From positions 2,108,001 through 2,172,000 of the forward strand of contig NZ_JAQOUE010000001.1 of the NCBI RefSeq assembly GCF_032191465.1: DNA of 64,000 nt, in the 5' to 3' direction. The stretch is from Candidatus Nitronereus thalassa (GTDB taxonomy: Bacteria; Nitrospirota; Nitrospiria; Nitrospirales; UBA8639). This document shows positions 34,336 through 44,793 of the stretch, piece by piece; position 1 is the stretch's first letter, and each line of letters begins with the position of its first letter. The position numbers and the translations under genes are program-made. The notes under the pieces are model-generated. The model was not told where the DNA came from. It made no database searches and was given only the letters and a program-made list of their open reading frames with translations.

Positions 34336-35445
34336 ATGACGAGAACTCCAAGATTTGATGGTATGGATTTATCCCTTCTCGGTGTCATTGCTTCACTCCT
34401 GAGTGTAGGCGTGCTCACCATTTATAGCGTCACATCTACGGCACCCGGAGGGAGTTTTCCTATTTTTGCCAAGCAGGCAATTTGGATTGGAGTCGGAACA
34501 TTAGTCTTCCTCGTCATGGCCAGCTTCGACTACCATAAACTCGCCCGGCTTTCCTACATTCTATATGGGCTAGGATTACTGCTGCTGGTGGTCGTCATGT
34601 TCAGTGGTAAAGTCAGTCGCGGCTCTCAACGCTGGATTTCGTTGGGTCCCATCGCCATTCAACCCTCTGAATTTATTAAACTCCCTCTGTTACTTATGCT
34701 TGCCACGTATTATTCCACACAGACACGAACCGGATGGTTGTATCGCGTGATCGTTCCCGGCCTGTTGGCTCTTCCAGGATTTCTGCTTATTCTCAAACAA
34801 CCGGATCTTGGCAGCAGCCTCAGTTTTTTAGCCATCTATATTACCTTGCTATTAGCAGTGGGAGTAAAGTCAAAAGCATTTGGTCTCGTCTTGCTGACAG
34901 CACTCATGATGTTTCCTTTTGCCTGGGGCGAACTGTGGGGATCGCTCCATGATTATCAAAAAGAACGTATTATCAGCTTTGTGGACCCGGGTTATGATCC
35001 AGGAGGAAAAGGGTATCAAGGACTACAATCTCGTATCGCCATCGGTTCTGGAGAACTCCTGGGAAAAGGTCTCCGTGGCGGAACCCAAACCCAATTTAAA
35101 TTTCTCCCCGAAGGTCATACGGATTTTGTCTTCGCCGTGTTTGCCGAAGAGTGGGGATTTTTAGGTGCTGTCGTTTTAATCATGCTGTTTTTAAGCTTAT
35201 TTCTTCTCGGCCTGGACATCGCCTCAAAAGCCAAAGATATGCTCGGAGCACTTTTGGCCATCGGCGTCGTCGGCATGATTACGTTTAATGTGGTGGTCAA
35301 TATCGCTATGACCCTCGGTCTCGCGCCCATTGTTGGAATTCCACTACCCTTACTGAGTTATGGGGGCAGTGCCACAATTATGACAATGGCCGTTTTGGGA
35401 TTGTTGCTGAGTGTGAAACGGCGCCGATTGACCTTAATTCAATAA
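34336..35445 (+). CDS. rodA: Peptidoglycan glycosyltransferase RodA
   Basis: SEDS-family glycosyltransferase that polymerises lipid II in the elongasome. 369 aa with ten predicted membrane helices. KVSRGSQRWISLGPIAIQPSE, LKQPDLGSSL, GTQTQFKFLPEGHTDFVF and GIPLPLLSYGGSA are SEDS hallmarks; the catalytic Asp of the family corresponds to the one in HTDFVFA or the PDLGSS loop region. The ATG at 34336 is used; earlier in-frame starts lie inside mrdA. Confidence 0.95.
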   Translation: MTRTPRFDGMDLSLLGVIASLLSVGVLTIYSVTSTAPGGSFPIFAKQAIWIGVGTLVFLVMASFDYHKLARLSYILYGLGLLLLVVVMFSGKVSRGSQRWISLGPIAIQPSEFIKLPLLLMLATYYSTQTRTGWLYRVIVPGLLALPGFLLILKQPDLGSSLSFLAIYITLLLAVGVKSKAFGLVLLTALMMFPFAWGELWGSLHDYQKERIISFVDPGYDPGGKGYQGLQSRIAIGSGELLGKGLRGGTQTQFKFLPEGHTDFVFAVFAEEWGFLGAVVLIMLFLSLFLLGLDIASKAKDMLGALLAIGVVGMITFNVVVNIAMTLGLAPIVGIPLPLLSYGGSATIMTMAVLGLLLSVKRRRLTLIQ

Positions 35446-35586
35446 TCTTAAATACGCTTCGCAGTCTATGGGAAACGAGTTCATCATTCCAAGATGGTTT
35501 CACTCAACATCTCTCGTGCGGACTCATCGCGAGATGGAAACCGCCTCACTCGTTGCCACATAGGACTCGGAGACGAAGGAGTCAGT

Positions 35587-37110
35587 ATGGGTGTAGAAAT
35601 TGCGTTTAACGTCACTCCGCAAGAAACGCGGGTGGCGGTGCTCGAAAACAAGGTGGTCACAGAGCTGTATGTAGACCGGGCCAAGAAAAAGGACTTTGTT
35701 GGAGATGTGTATAAAGGCAAAGTCGTAAAGGTCTTACCAGGAATGCAGGCCGCATTTATTGATATTGGGTTGGACCGGGCCGCCTTTGTCCATGTGTCGG
35801 ATCTTTCCATCGGCACAGAACCAGGAGATATCTTGGTTGATAATGATGGCGACGACAAAGGCCAGGAAGTTCCTCGCCCTCGTCGGCAACATCTTCTCCC
35901 TATTGAAGATTTGTTATCCGAAGGCCAAGAGCTCATGGTACAGATTTCCAAAGGCCCCATTGGAACCAAGGGACCACGTGTGACCTCATATTGTTCATTA
36001 CCCGGCCGCTTTTTGGTTTTGATGCCCAATGTGAACGACATCGGCATTTCCCGACGCATTGCCGATGACGAAGAACGCAGACGGCTGAAGGACATCATGA
36101 AACGAGTGCGAGAGCCTGGGTATGGATATATCGTACGAACTGTGAGCGAAAACGTCAGCGAGGAGGACCTTCGGTCGGACGTCGATTATTTAACCGCTCT
36201 GTGGCAGGACATTCTAAAAAAACATGAACAATACCCTGCCCCAGCCATGCTTCATACCGACCTGAGTTTGACGCTTCGTGTGGTCCGGGATTTATTTACC
36301 AAAAAAGTGGATCGCCTGCTCATTGACTCCCGAGAAGAATGTGAAGCCGTGCGAGATTTTGTGAAACGGTATCTTCCGGAGCAATCTTCCCGCATATATC
36401 ATTATGATAAAGAGGAAGGACTCTTCGAGCACTTAGGTGTGGAAATGGAAATTTCCCGCGCCTTAAGCCGAAAAGTCTGGCTCAAATCAGGAGGCCATCT
36501 GGTGATCGATCATACCGAAGCCATGACCGTCGTCGATGTGAACACCGGACGGTTTGTGGGAAAACGGGATCAAGAAGAAACGATTTTAAAAACCAACATG
36601 GAAGCCGCCAGAGAAGTAGCCTACCAAATCAAACTGCGAGGAATCGGGGGCATCATCATTGTCGACTTTATTGATATGGAACGTGAACGCAATCGCGATA
36701 AGGTCTACCATGCCATGGTTGATGCCATGGCCAATGACAAAGCCAGGACGCGGATTTCACGGATTACCGATTTGGGACTCATTGAAATTTCTCGTGAACG
36801 CGTGCGCGAAGATATTCTGCGCACGTTATCCGACCTCTGTACCGACTGTGATGGGCGCGGGTATACCAAATCTGCCACCACGGTCATTTATGATATTTTT
36901 CGTGACATTCGTCGGATTGGACGAGGGCCTAGCCTCCAGAAAGTCATGGTAGGGGCGAACCCCATTATTGTAGACATGCTGCGAGACACAGAGAATGAGG
37001 GGTTAGAGCAACTCGAACGCGAATGCAATCATCGGATTGTTGTGCAATCTGATCCACTTCTTCATTTGGAACATTATGACATTGTCGTCATTGGAGAAGG
37101 ATCACGATAA
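35587..37110 (+). CDS. rng: Ribonuclease G/E family endoribonuclease
   Basis: Single-strand-specific endoribonuclease for 16S rRNA maturation and mRNA decay. 507 aa, so RNase G-sized without the long degradosome tail of RNase E. S1-like domain (about 35-125, DVYKGKVVKVLPGMQAAFIDIG), RNase H-like and DNase I-like domains, catalytic Asp residues in TVVDVNTGRFVGK and IIIVDFIDME, and the Zn-link CTDCDGRG. The frame opens at 35494, but AAGGAG just before the ATG at 35587 supports the shorter start. Near mreBCD, which is a common genomic neighbour of rng. Confidence 0.92.
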   Translation: MGVEIAFNVTPQETRVAVLENKVVTELYVDRAKKKDFVGDVYKGKVVKVLPGMQAAFIDIGLDRAAFVHVSDLSIGTEPGDILVDNDGDDKGQEVPRPRRQHLLPIEDLLSEGQELMVQISKGPIGTKGPRVTSYCSLPGRFLVLMPNVNDIGISRRIADDEERRRLKDIMKRVREPGYGYIVRTVSENVSEEDLRSDVDYLTALWQDILKKHEQYPAPAMLHTDLSLTLRVVRDLFTKKVDRLLIDSREECEAVRDFVKRYLPEQSSRIYHYDKEEGLFEHLGVEMEISRALSRKVWLKSGGHLVIDHTEAMTVVDVNTGRFVGKRDQEETILKTNMEAAREVAYQIKLRGIGGIIIVDFIDMERERNRDKVYHAMVDAMANDKARTRISRITDLGLIEISRERVREDILRTLSDLCTDCDGRGYTKSATTVIYDIFRDIRRIGRGPSLQKVMVGANPIIVDMLRDTENEGLEQLERECNHRIVVQSDPLLHLEHYDIVVIGEGSR

Positions 37111-37176
37111 AGCACCACTCGACTAGTTTCCATTGACGCCACTCATGATTAACGCATTCCGAGATTAGGATTTTCC

Positions 37177-38295
37177 GTGAACTCTCTCGAACCTTGGCTT
37201 GTATTACGATTAGTCAAAGGTTTGAGCGATGGAACCCTCACAAGGCTCGTTCGAGAGTTTGGCTCGCCATTGGCAGTCTCTTCAGCATCCCTGCAAGAGC
37301 TTCAGAATCGGGGAAACCTCAGTCACAATTTGGCAACGGCTATTCGTCAAGGACCGAGTCCGCAAGCTCGGGCAAAGGCAGAGCATGAGGCCCATCGTTT
37401 GGAAACTGAAGGGCATACGGTTCTTACGATATTAGATCGTCTCTATCCTGAAAAACTTTCTCACATTGCCGATCCTCCCCCGATTCTTTACCTGAGCGGC
37501 ACCATAGAGCCTTGTGATAATCGTGCCATCGCTATTGTGGGCGCAAGGAAGGCTTCCCCCGCAGGTCTGATCTTCACAGAAGAATTGAGTCATTCCTTGG
37601 CAAGCCTAGGATTTACGATCGTCAGCGGGATGGCACGAGGCGTGGATGCGGCGGCGCATCGCGGGGCACTGAAGGCTCAAGGACGAACCATTGCTGTCTT
37701 GGGATGTGGAATAGATCAGACATATCCTTCTGAACATCGAAAGCTGCGGGAGGCTATCGAAGCCCAAGGAGCCGTCATTTCAGAATTTTCATTAGGCACT
37801 CAACCTCGACCGTTTAATTTCCCTCGACGGAATCGGATCATCAGTGGATTGTCTTATGGCGTCGTGGTCACACAGGCAACGCGAAAAAGCGGTTCCCTCA
37901 TTACAGCACGCTATGCGCTGGAACATAACCGGGAAGTGTTTGCGGTGCCAGGAAATGTCAAAGAGGGAAAACATGAAGGTCCACATAGGCTCATTAAAGA
38001 AGGCGCCAAACTCATTGAAAACGCAGGAGATATCATCGAAGAGCTGTTGCCCCAACTTGACGAGTCGTTTCAGGATCAAGTAAAACGTGCCGCCTCAGAG
38101 TCACATCAATCCACACCGGACCTCAGCACACAGGAAAAAGACATCTTCGACCTGGTGATGGATACGCCTACGTCGGTTGATGAAGTCTTGGCTCAAGCTC
38201 ATTATCTTCCAGCCGAGGTAATGGGTATCTTGCTGGCCCTGGAACTGAAAGGGATCATTCAGCAAGTACCAGGGTCGTGTTATATACGACGATAA
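37177..38295 (+). CDS. dprA: DNA processing protein DprA
   Basis: Binds incoming single-stranded DNA in natural transformation and loads RecA. 372 aa, GTG start at 37177. A Rossmann-type core (about 70-285) contains the family signature VGARKASPAG, VSGMARGVDAAAHRGAL, AVLGCGIDQTYP and FPRRNRIISGLS; a C-terminal winged-helix domain (about 310-370) follows. Other competence genes are not seen. It lies between rng and topA on the same strand, the latter pairing being common. Confidence 0.94.
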   Translation: MNSLEPWLVLRLVKGLSDGTLTRLVREFGSPLAVSSASLQELQNRGNLSHNLATAIRQGPSPQARAKAEHEAHRLETEGHTVLTILDRLYPEKLSHIADPPPILYLSGTIEPCDNRAIAIVGARKASPAGLIFTEELSHSLASLGFTIVSGMARGVDAAAHRGALKAQGRTIAVLGCGIDQTYPSEHRKLREAIEAQGAVISEFSLGTQPRPFNFPRRNRIISGLSYGVVVTQATRKSGSLITARYALEHNREVFAVPGNVKEGKHEGPHRLIKEGAKLIENAGDIIEELLPQLDESFQDQVKRAASESHQSTPDLSTQEKDIFDLVMDTPTSVDEVLAQAHYLPAEVMGILLALELKGIIQQVPGSCYIRR

Positions 38296-38366
38296 ATCTG
38301 AATAATAATGTAGACCTTCCTCTAAGGATTGCTTGTTAATATCAGAAAGAGAAAGAACCGCAGCTG

Positions 38367-40664
38367 GTGGCAAAAAACCTAATCATTGTTGAGTCTCCTG
38401 CAAAGGCGCGAACCATTTCAAAATATCTGGGTCGCGGCTATCAAGTATTGGCTTCTGTGGGACATGTAAAAGATTTACCCAAGAGTAAGTTGGGAATTGA
38501 TGTCGACAACGACTTCCAGCCGCACTATGTCGTCATTCGGGGAAAAAGCAAAACGCTGACCGAGATTAAAGCCCAAGCCAAAAAAGCGGAAAAAGTATTC
38601 CTGGCTCCTGACCCTGACCGCGAAGGAGAAGCCATTGCCTGGCACATTGCTGAAGAGTTGAATGGCAAAGCCGACAATGTGTACCGAGTCTTGTTCAATG
38701 AAATTACCGAAGGCGCCATCAAGCGGGCCTTGAAATCCCCCGGTGTCATCGACATGAAAAAGGTCAATGCGCAACAAGCCCGCCGCGTGCTAGATCGTAT
38801 TGTCGGGTACATGTTGAGCCCTTTGTTGTGGAAAAAAGTTCGACGTGGACTCAGTGCCGGTCGAGTGCAGTCCGTGGCCGTACGGATCATCTGTGAGCGA
38901 GAAGCCGAACGCGACGCATTCGAACCCGTTGAATATTGGACGATCACAGCAAACTTCCAGGGGCCCAATCCACCAGTTTTTGAAGCTCGCTTGCAAGAGT
39001 TCCAAGGTGCACCACTAGAGATTCACTCACAAGATGAGTCTGACCGAGCATTGCAGGCTCTTCAAAATGCGACCTTTACGGTCTCGGCAGTTGATAAGAC
39101 TGAAAAACGTCGAAACCCTCCTCCGCCATTTATCACAAGTCGTCTTCAGCAGGATGCGTCAAGAAAGCTCCGTTTCAGCGCCAAAAAGACCATGATGTTA
39201 GCTCAACGGTTATATGAAGGCATTGAAATTGGTAAAGAAGGCCCAGTCGGATTGATTACTTATATGAGAACTGACTCAACGCGAATTTCCAACGACTCGC
39301 AAACTGAAGCTGCTGATCTTATTCGTGAGAAATTTGGGGATCAGTACCTTCCCGACAAACCCAATGTGTATAAGACATCGAAATCCGCTCAAGAGGCACA
39401 CGAAGCGATTCGCCCGACCTCGGCGCAACGTGACCCTGAATCCTTGAAGCCATTTTTGGAAGACGACCTCTACAAACTGTACAAGCTTATTTGGAACCGG
39501 TTTCTCGCATCGCAAATGACCAAGGGCTTGGACGAAGCCACCAAGGTCACCATCCAGGCAGGCGAGTATGGGTTTCGCGCGACGGGAACGGTGGAAAAAT
39601 TCGACGGCTTTCGACGAATCTATGTAGAAGGCACCGATGTCCCCGAAAGGGGAAAAGGAGCCCTAGATCCACAAACGGTTGCCAATGACGAAGAGACCAA
39701 ACGATTGCCGGAACTCGCAGTCGGGGATGATCTCAGTCTCGTGGAAATTGAGGATCAAGGTCTCATCCCCAAACAGCATTTCACGCAACCACCCCCCCGA
39801 TATAACGAAGCATTATTGATTCGCGAACTCGAAGAAAAAGGGATTGGAAGACCATCGACCTACGCCACGATTATTTCCACGATTCAGGATCGCCAATATG
39901 TCCAAAAGGAAGAAGGTCGGTTTAAACCGACCGAATTGGGACAAACGGTGAACAATCGGTTGGTCACCTATTTTCCACGAATTTTTGACGTGGCATTTAC
40001 GGCTCGAATGGAATCCGAACTGGATGACATTGAAGAAGGTGAAAAAAATTGGGTCTCAACCATTTCCGAATTTTACACGCCCTTTTCCAAGGACCTTGGA
40101 GATGCCGAAGCCAACATGGAGGATCTCAAGGGGAAGGAAGAACCCACGGACATTGTCTGCGATAAATGTGGTCAGAACATGGTCATTAAATGGGGACGCC
40201 ATGGCCATTTCTTAGCCTGCCCAGGTTATCCAACTTGCAAAAATACGAAACCATTTACCAAAGACGAATCGGGAACCATTACCGTAGTTGAACAGGAACA
40301 GGAAACAACTGGGGAAGTGTGCGAAAAATGTGGGAATGCCATGGTAGTCAAACAGGGTCGCTTTGGCAGCTTTCTCGCCTGCTCCAATTACCCCGAGTGT
40401 AAGACCACGAAACCGTTGTCTCTTGGAGTCAAATGCCCAGCCGAAGGCTGTACTGGCGATCTTGCTCAACGTCGGACAAAAAAAGGCCGGACCTTTTATT
40501 CCTGCAGTACCTACCCGAAATGCACCTTCGCGATTTGGAACAAACCCATCAACCGCGCTTGCCCAAAATGCCAGGCCCCATTCCTCATCGAAAAGTACAG
40601 CAAGCAGGCTGGAAAGAGCATTGAATGTTATCAGGAGAGTTGCGATTTTCAGGAGGCAGGATAG
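38367..40664 (+). CDS. topA: DNA topoisomerase I
   Basis: Type IA topoisomerase that relaxes negative supercoils. 765 aa with GTG start at 38367. A TOPRIM domain (LIIVESPAKARTISKYLG; DPDREGEAIAWHIAEEL), and the active-site Tyr in GLITYMRTDSTRIS, are present. The C-terminal part holds four zinc-ribbon-type repeats (CDKCGQNM, CEKCGNAM, CPAEGCTGD, CPKCQAPF), slightly diverse but typical. Ends 62 bp from the oppositely oriented clpX; the spacer forms a hairpin built from CGTATCTCGT repeats. Confidence 0.95.
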   Translation: MAKNLIIVESPAKARTISKYLGRGYQVLASVGHVKDLPKSKLGIDVDNDFQPHYVVIRGKSKTLTEIKAQAKKAEKVFLAPDPDREGEAIAWHIAEELNGKADNVYRVLFNEITEGAIKRALKSPGVIDMKKVNAQQARRVLDRIVGYMLSPLLWKKVRRGLSAGRVQSVAVRIICEREAERDAFEPVEYWTITANFQGPNPPVFEARLQEFQGAPLEIHSQDESDRALQALQNATFTVSAVDKTEKRRNPPPPFITSRLQQDASRKLRFSAKKTMMLAQRLYEGIEIGKEGPVGLITYMRTDSTRISNDSQTEAADLIREKFGDQYLPDKPNVYKTSKSAQEAHEAIRPTSAQRDPESLKPFLEDDLYKLYKLIWNRFLASQMTKGLDEATKVTIQAGEYGFRATGTVEKFDGFRRIYVEGTDVPERGKGALDPQTVANDEETKRLPELAVGDDLSLVEIEDQGLIPKQHFTQPPPRYNEALLIRELEEKGIGRPSTYATIISTIQDRQYVQKEEGRFKPTELGQTVNNRLVTYFPRIFDVAFTARMESELDDIEEGEKNWVSTISEFYTPFSKDLGDAEANMEDLKGKEEPTDIVCDKCGQNMVIKWGRHGHFLACPGYPTCKNTKPFTKDESGTITVVEQEQETTGEVCEKCGNAMVVKQGRFGSFLACSNYPECKTTKPLSLGVKCPAEGCTGDLAQRRTKKGRTFYSCSTYPKCTFAIWNKPINRACPKCQAPFLIEKYSKQAGKSIECYQESCDFQEAG

Positions 40665-40673
40665 TAGGGAAGA

Positions 40674-40720
40674 CGTATCTCGTATTTTGTATTTCGTTTT
40701 TTAACGAGATACGAAATACG
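40674..40720. terminator. Bidirectional hairpin between topA and clpX, made of CGTATCTCGT/CGTATTTCGT repeat
   Basis: CGTATCTCGT (40674-40683) pairs with ACGAGATACG (40704-40713), and the adjoining GTATTTCG pairs with CGAAATAC; T and A runs lie on both flanks. It separates two convergent genes and is one member of a dispersed repeat family. Confidence 0.6.
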
Positions 40721-40725
40721 ACTTT

Positions 40726-41985
40726 TTAAGTTCCCACCGCAGGCTTCATCCCTTTGGATTGCTCGAATATTTTAATCGCTTCACCCTTTTTCAGAATCAC
40801 ATCTTCTGTAATGACGACTTCTCGTATTTCATTCTGAGAAGGAATATCGTACATAATATCCAGCATCACTTCTTCCAGGATGGCCCGCAACCCCCGGGCT
40901 CCCGTTTTTTGGGCATGTGCCTTCGCAGCAATTGCAGTCAGCGCCCCCTCTGTAAATTTCAGTTTCACTTTGTCGAAAGACAACAACTTTTGATATTGCT
41001 TGATTAGCGCGTTACGAGGTTCTGTAAGAATTCTGACGAGTGCTTTTTCATCAAGTTCATCCAGAGTGGTGACCACCGGCAGCCGACCAATAAATTCTGG
41101 GATCAGCCCATAATGGAGCAAGTCTTCTGGTTGCACCTGCGCCAACATCGACCCCGATCGTTCATGACGAGATTTTTTGGCCTCGGATTTGAACCCCATG
41201 CGCTTTTGATTCAAGCGACGCTCAATAATATCTTCTAAACCAACAAAAGCACCTCCACAAATCACCAAAATATTTTTGGTATCGACTTGGATGAATTCTT
41301 GATGGGGATGCTTGCGCCCGCCCTGGGGAGGCACATTGGCGACTGTGCCTTCAATCAATTTCAATAACGCTTGTTGAACCCCTTCTCCAGAGACATCTCG
41401 GGTAATCGAAGGACTGTCGGACTTACGAGTAATCTTGTCGATCTCATCAATATAGATAATCCCACGCTCTGCCCGCTCAACTTCGTAATCCGCAGCCTGC
41501 AACAATTTTAAAATAATGTTTTCGACGTCTTCCCCGACATACCCTGCTTCCGTTAAGGTGGTGGCATCTGCCAAGGTAAACGGCACATCTAGATAATCCG
41601 CCAACGTTTGCGCAAGAAGGGTTTTCCCGGTCCCCGTGGGACCAACCATCAAGATGTTCCCCTTTTGGAGTTGCACATCCCCAGCATCATTTGCGGCAAT
41701 CCGTTTGTAGTGATTATGCACCGCCACCGAAAGAATTTTTTTGGCACGAGGCTGACCAATAATATATTGATCGAGATGGCGATTGATTTCTGCGGGCTTA
41801 CGAAGCTTTGAGGAGATCTCTTCCTTAGCCTCCTGCCATTCTTCGGCCATAATTTCATTGCACAGGCCCACGCATTCATCACAAATATAGACAGTAGGGC
41901 CAGCGATCAGTTTCCGAACCTGATCGCGGCTTTTCCCGCAAAACGAACATCGAAGATTCGCTTCTGTTTTAATTTGTTTTGCCAT
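40726..41985 (-). CDS. clpX: ATP-dependent Clp protease ATP-binding subunit ClpX
   Basis: AAA+ unfoldase feeding ClpP. 419 aa: an N-terminal zinc-binding domain (C13, C16, C35, C38), Walker A GPTGTGKT (115-122), Walker [10 protein letters not shown] (about 177-185), and the pore/ClpP-binding region near IGFKSEAKK (MGFKSE). The C-terminal small domain (about 310-400) is intact. Last of the tig-clpP-clpX operon. Confidence 0.96.
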   Translation of the reverse strand: MAKQIKTEANLRCSFCGKSRDQVRKLIAGPTVYICDECVGLCNEIMAEEWQEAKEEISSKLRKPAEINRHLDQYIIGQPRAKKILSVAVHNHYKRIAANDAGDVQLQKGNILMVGPTGTGKTLLAQTLADYLDVPFTLADATTLTEAGYVGEDVENIILKLLQAADYEVERAERGIIYIDEIDKITRKSDSPSITRDVSGEGVQQALLKLIEGTVANVPPQGGRKHPHQEFIQVDTKNILVICGGAFVGLEDIIERRLNQKRMGFKSEAKKSRHERSGSMLAQVQPEDLLHYGLIPEFIGRLPVVTTLDELDEKALVRILTEPRNALIKQYQKLLSFDKVKLKFTEGALTAIAAKAHAQKTGARGLRAILEEVMLDIMYDIPSQNEIREVVITEDVILKKGEAIKIFEQSKGMKPAVGT

Positions 41986-42018
41986 AATGTTTAAACAACC
42001 AGTGCCTTATTGCTGGGC

Positions 42019-42627
42019 TTACTTCCCGTTTGTCCCCTTGCCCTTTTCTGCCACTCGGACAATGACTTCATCGATGAGACCATATTCTTTGGCTTCATTC
42101 GCGGATAGAAAATAATCCCGTTCCGTATCCTGTTCAATTTTCTCCAAAGGCTGCCCCGTGTGCTGAGCCAAGACCTGGTTCAGTCGTTCACGAATTTTCA
42201 AAATTTCTTTTGCATGAATATCAATTTCCGTCGCTTGTCCTTGAAAGCCCCCCATCGGTTGATGAATCATGACGCGTGCATTGGGGAGAGCATACCGTTT
42301 GCCTTTGGCACCTCCTGCTAGGAGGAACGCCCCCATACTCGCGGCTTGCCCTAAACAAATGGTGGTGATCGGCGGCTTCACATATTGCATGGTATCGTAG
42401 ATGCCCAGCCCAGCCGTGACGCTCCCTCCGGGAGAATTAATATAAATGTTAATATCTTTTTCGGGGTCTTCCGCTTCTAAGAATAGCAGCTGCGCAATAA
42501 TGAGATTCGAAAACACATCATCAATCGGGGCTCCAAGAAAGATAATCCGATCTTTCAACAAGCGGGAATAAATATCGTACGCGCGCTCACCGCGGTTCGT
42601 CGTTTCAATTACCATAGGAACTAACAT
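42019..42627 (-). CDS. clpP: ATP-dependent Clp protease proteolytic subunit ClpP
   Basis: Serine protease forming a tetradecameric barrel with ClpX. 202 aa. Catalytic Ser97 in GQAASMGAF, His122 in [11 protein letters not shown], with the Asp further on. The frame opens at 42735, inside the intergenic space after tig, but the ATG at 42627 ([10 protein letters not shown]) gives the expected length and short propeptide. Between tig and clpX, the standard gene order. Confidence 0.95.
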   Translation of the reverse strand: MLVPMVIETTNRGERAYDIYSRLLKDRIIFLGAPIDDVFSNLIIAQLLFLEAEDPEKDINIYINSPGGSVTAGLGIYDTMQYVKPPITTICLGQAASMGAFLLAGGAKGKRYALPNARVMIHQPMGGFQGQATEIDIHAKEILKIRERLNQVLAQHTGQPLEKIEQDTERDYFLSANEAKEYGLIDEVIVRVAEKGKGTNGK

Positions 42628-42735
42628 AACTGGTCTGCCCTTTCTGTTCTGATAACTGTTTTCACGGTATGGATGATCGAATTCCAAATCAGGATGGCAC
42701 CCATCATGATTTGGGAGAGACACCCCCTCCCGCAA

Positions 42736-44061
42736 TTATCCTTGAATCACTGCAAATTGATAGACGAGTTGCAAGGCCTTCTCCGACCGAAGCCGATCCT
42801 GAAATTCTTGACGCGACGACTCCCCACCCGATTTTATCATTTCCTGAATATTTTCCACTGGAATTTGAAGGCTGTGCGCTAATTTGGTGATTTCCTCTTG
42901 AATCTCTTCCTCGGAAATGGATACACCCTCTTTGTCCGCAATGGCTTCGAGGATCAAGGCGAGTTTCACGCGCTTTTTGGCATCAGGAGCAAGATCTTGC
43001 TGCAACCGCTTTACCTCGGCTTCCCAAAAACTCTGATCATCAGGGGGATGACTGCCACCCTTTTTCCTTTGCTCTTCCATTAAGCGCTGACGGACCATGG
43101 CTTTAACTTCTCGATCCACCAACACTTCGGGGAGGTCAAAATGATGCATTTCCACTAAGCGCTCGATGATTTGATCTTTATGGGCTTCCTCAATCGTTCG
43201 CTTAAGTGAGTTTTCCAATTCAGTGCGCACTTTGTCTTTCAGTGCTTGCACAGTTTCATACGGGCCGCAGTCCTTCGCGAATTCGTCATCCAACGCTGGG
43301 ATAATTTTTTGCTTGACTCCAATAATAGAAAGCCGAAACGTCACCGACTTTCCCGCCAACCGTTCGTCTGGATGAGTAGCAGGATATTCTTGAATGACTT
43401 CCGCGGTTTGCCCTTCGGTTTTGCCCATCAACGCTTCGTCAATCTTGATCCCCAGAACGGGTTCGTTGGATCCCACGTTATGGAGATGACCGTCTTTCTT
43501 TGATCCCTCAACCGGTTCCCCATCGAGAAAGCCTTCAATATTCACCACGGCAAGCAGCCCTTCGTCGAGTGTAGTCTCCGCCGGAGCCGCATCAATCCTC
43601 GCCTGAGACTGGCGCAGATTTTCCAAAGCCTTATCCACATCTTCATCAGAAACGGTTCGAGGATCAGGCTTTAAGGAAATGGGATTGGGAGGACGATAGT
43701 CGCGCAATTCGATTTTCGGTTTAATCTCCACCGTGGCGGTGAAGGTGAGGGTCGCGTTGCGCTGGGCTTTCATCCGTTCGAGCGGTGGAATTTCTACCAA
43801 AACGGGAGACACGTCTGCTTCCCTCATCGCGCGGTGATAATAGTCAGGTACCAACCGTTGAATCACATCCTGCTCAGCCGCCTTCGCATATCGTTTTTCC
43901 AACATCGCCAAGGGAGCCTTCCCGGGGCGAAACCCTGGGATACGAACTTGCCGTTTGAGATCGGTATAGACCCGGTCGAATTCTTTATTGACCGCATCTT
44001 CAGGCACCTCGATCTTGATGGCGCGTTTGACTGGGCCTAATTCTGTGACTTCCAATTTCAT
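42736..44061 (-). CDS. tig: Trigger factor
   Basis: Ribosome-bound chaperone and prolyl isomerase. 441 aa: N-terminal ribosome-binding domain with signature VYTDLKRQVRIPGFRPGKAP (the GFRxGKxP motif), central FKBP-type PPIase domain (about 155-250; VVNIEGFLDG), and helical C-terminal chaperone arms. Length matches the family. First gene of tig-clpP-clpX, 81 bp from tRNA-Leu(UAG) upstream. Confidence 0.95.
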   Translation of the reverse strand: MKLEVTELGPVKRAIKIEVPEDAVNKEFDRVYTDLKRQVRIPGFRPGKAPLAMLEKRYAKAAEQDVIQRLVPDYYHRAMREADVSPVLVEIPPLERMKAQRNATLTFTATVEIKPKIELRDYRPPNPISLKPDPRTVSDEDVDKALENLRQSQARIDAAPAETTLDEGLLAVVNIEGFLDGEPVEGSKKDGHLHNVGSNEPVLGIKIDEALMGKTEGQTAEVIQEYPATHPDERLAGKSVTFRLSIIGVKQKIIPALDDEFAKDCGPYETVQALKDKVRTELENSLKRTIEEAHKDQIIERLVEMHHFDLPEVLVDREVKAMVRQRLMEEQRKKGGSHPPDDQSFWEAEVKRLQQDLAPDAKKRVKLALILEAIADKEGVSISEEEIQEEITKLAHSLQIPVENIQEMIKSGGESSRQEFQDRLRSEKALQLVYQFAVIQG

Positions 44062-44142
44062 GATGTGTGTCTACCTTATCTACTTTAATGATACTTTATA
44101 ATGATAAATGAATGAGTCAATGAGAAAATTAATGAGGAAGCG

Positions 44143-44225
44143 TGGTGCGAGAGGGGGGACTTGAACCCCCACGGTAAACCACGAGATCCTAAATCTCGCG
44201 CGTCTGCCAATTCCGCCACTCTCGC
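44143..44225 (-). tRNA. tRNA-Leu (anticodon UAG)
   Basis: Acceptor GCGAGAG/CTCTCGC, anticodon stem CGAGA/TCTCG around loop TTTAGGA (anticodon TAG), long variable arm, T loop TTCAAGT, and encoded CCA. Class II form as expected for Leu. Confidence 0.95.
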
Positions 44226-44395
44226 TTCAATTAATCAATGTCCTTCGGTATGGAGGGTCATTCAAATTTTTCTTCACGCGCATCGAACCGAACAATGGCA
44301 TTCCCATCGCCACAGGCCCTTGTTTGTGAGGGTGTTTTTCCTATTTACCCACACCTTGCGTGTAGTGTCAACGACTAACAAAAGACCGTGAAGCG

Positions 44396-44420
44396 CATCT
44401 CGTCGCTCGTATTTCGTAAG
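44396..44420. repeat. CTCGTATTTCGT-type dispersed repeat, single copy
   Basis: Contains CATCTCGTCGCTCG and TATTTCGTAAG, one member of the intergenic repeat family also seen at 40674, 45950, 46190, 49179 and 59884. Confidence 0.5.
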
Positions 44421-44514
44421 GGAAGGACATCCTGGGGAAGTGCCACAAAGACCTCTCACCATCGGTGATTCTGCCGTTGCGATTATTGCGTCAAGTAGGA
44501 TAAGGTAATCCGTT

Positions 44515-44775
44515 ATGGGACTCAAGAAACTCTACCTTGATATTTACGAACAGTTCGCCAAGAAACACGACACGGTCAAGGGCTATAGCTTTCAGGAAAA
44601 CCATCAAGGAAGTATGCGCCCCAAGATGGTCACGTTCAAGGACCGGGTCAAATGGTGGACCCTTGATCGCCCGAAACGATTAAAAATGATCAAGGAAGAA
44701 CGAGACCGACAGCAACAGGATATTCTCTCGATCAAACAGCCGTCTAAGTCTCAGCCTCAACCTCCTCAAGCCTGA
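44515..44775 (+). CDS. Hypothetical small charged protein
   Basis: 86 aa, Lys/Arg/Gln-rich, no membrane segment. N-terminal LKKLYLDIYEQFAKKHDTVKG suggests helices; the C-terminal 25 residues (Gln/Pro/Ser) are likely disordered. A weak AAGGTAAT lies before the ATG. Followed 18 bases later by a membrane protein gene, probably one operon, so it may be a cytosolic partner of that protein. No family recognised. Confidence 0.6.
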   Translation: MGLKKLYLDIYEQFAKKHDTVKGYSFQENHQGSMRPKMVTFKDRVKWWTLDRPKRLKMIKEERDRQQQDILSIKQPSKSQPQPPQA

Positions 44776-44793
44776 CTCTCTGCACGACGACAC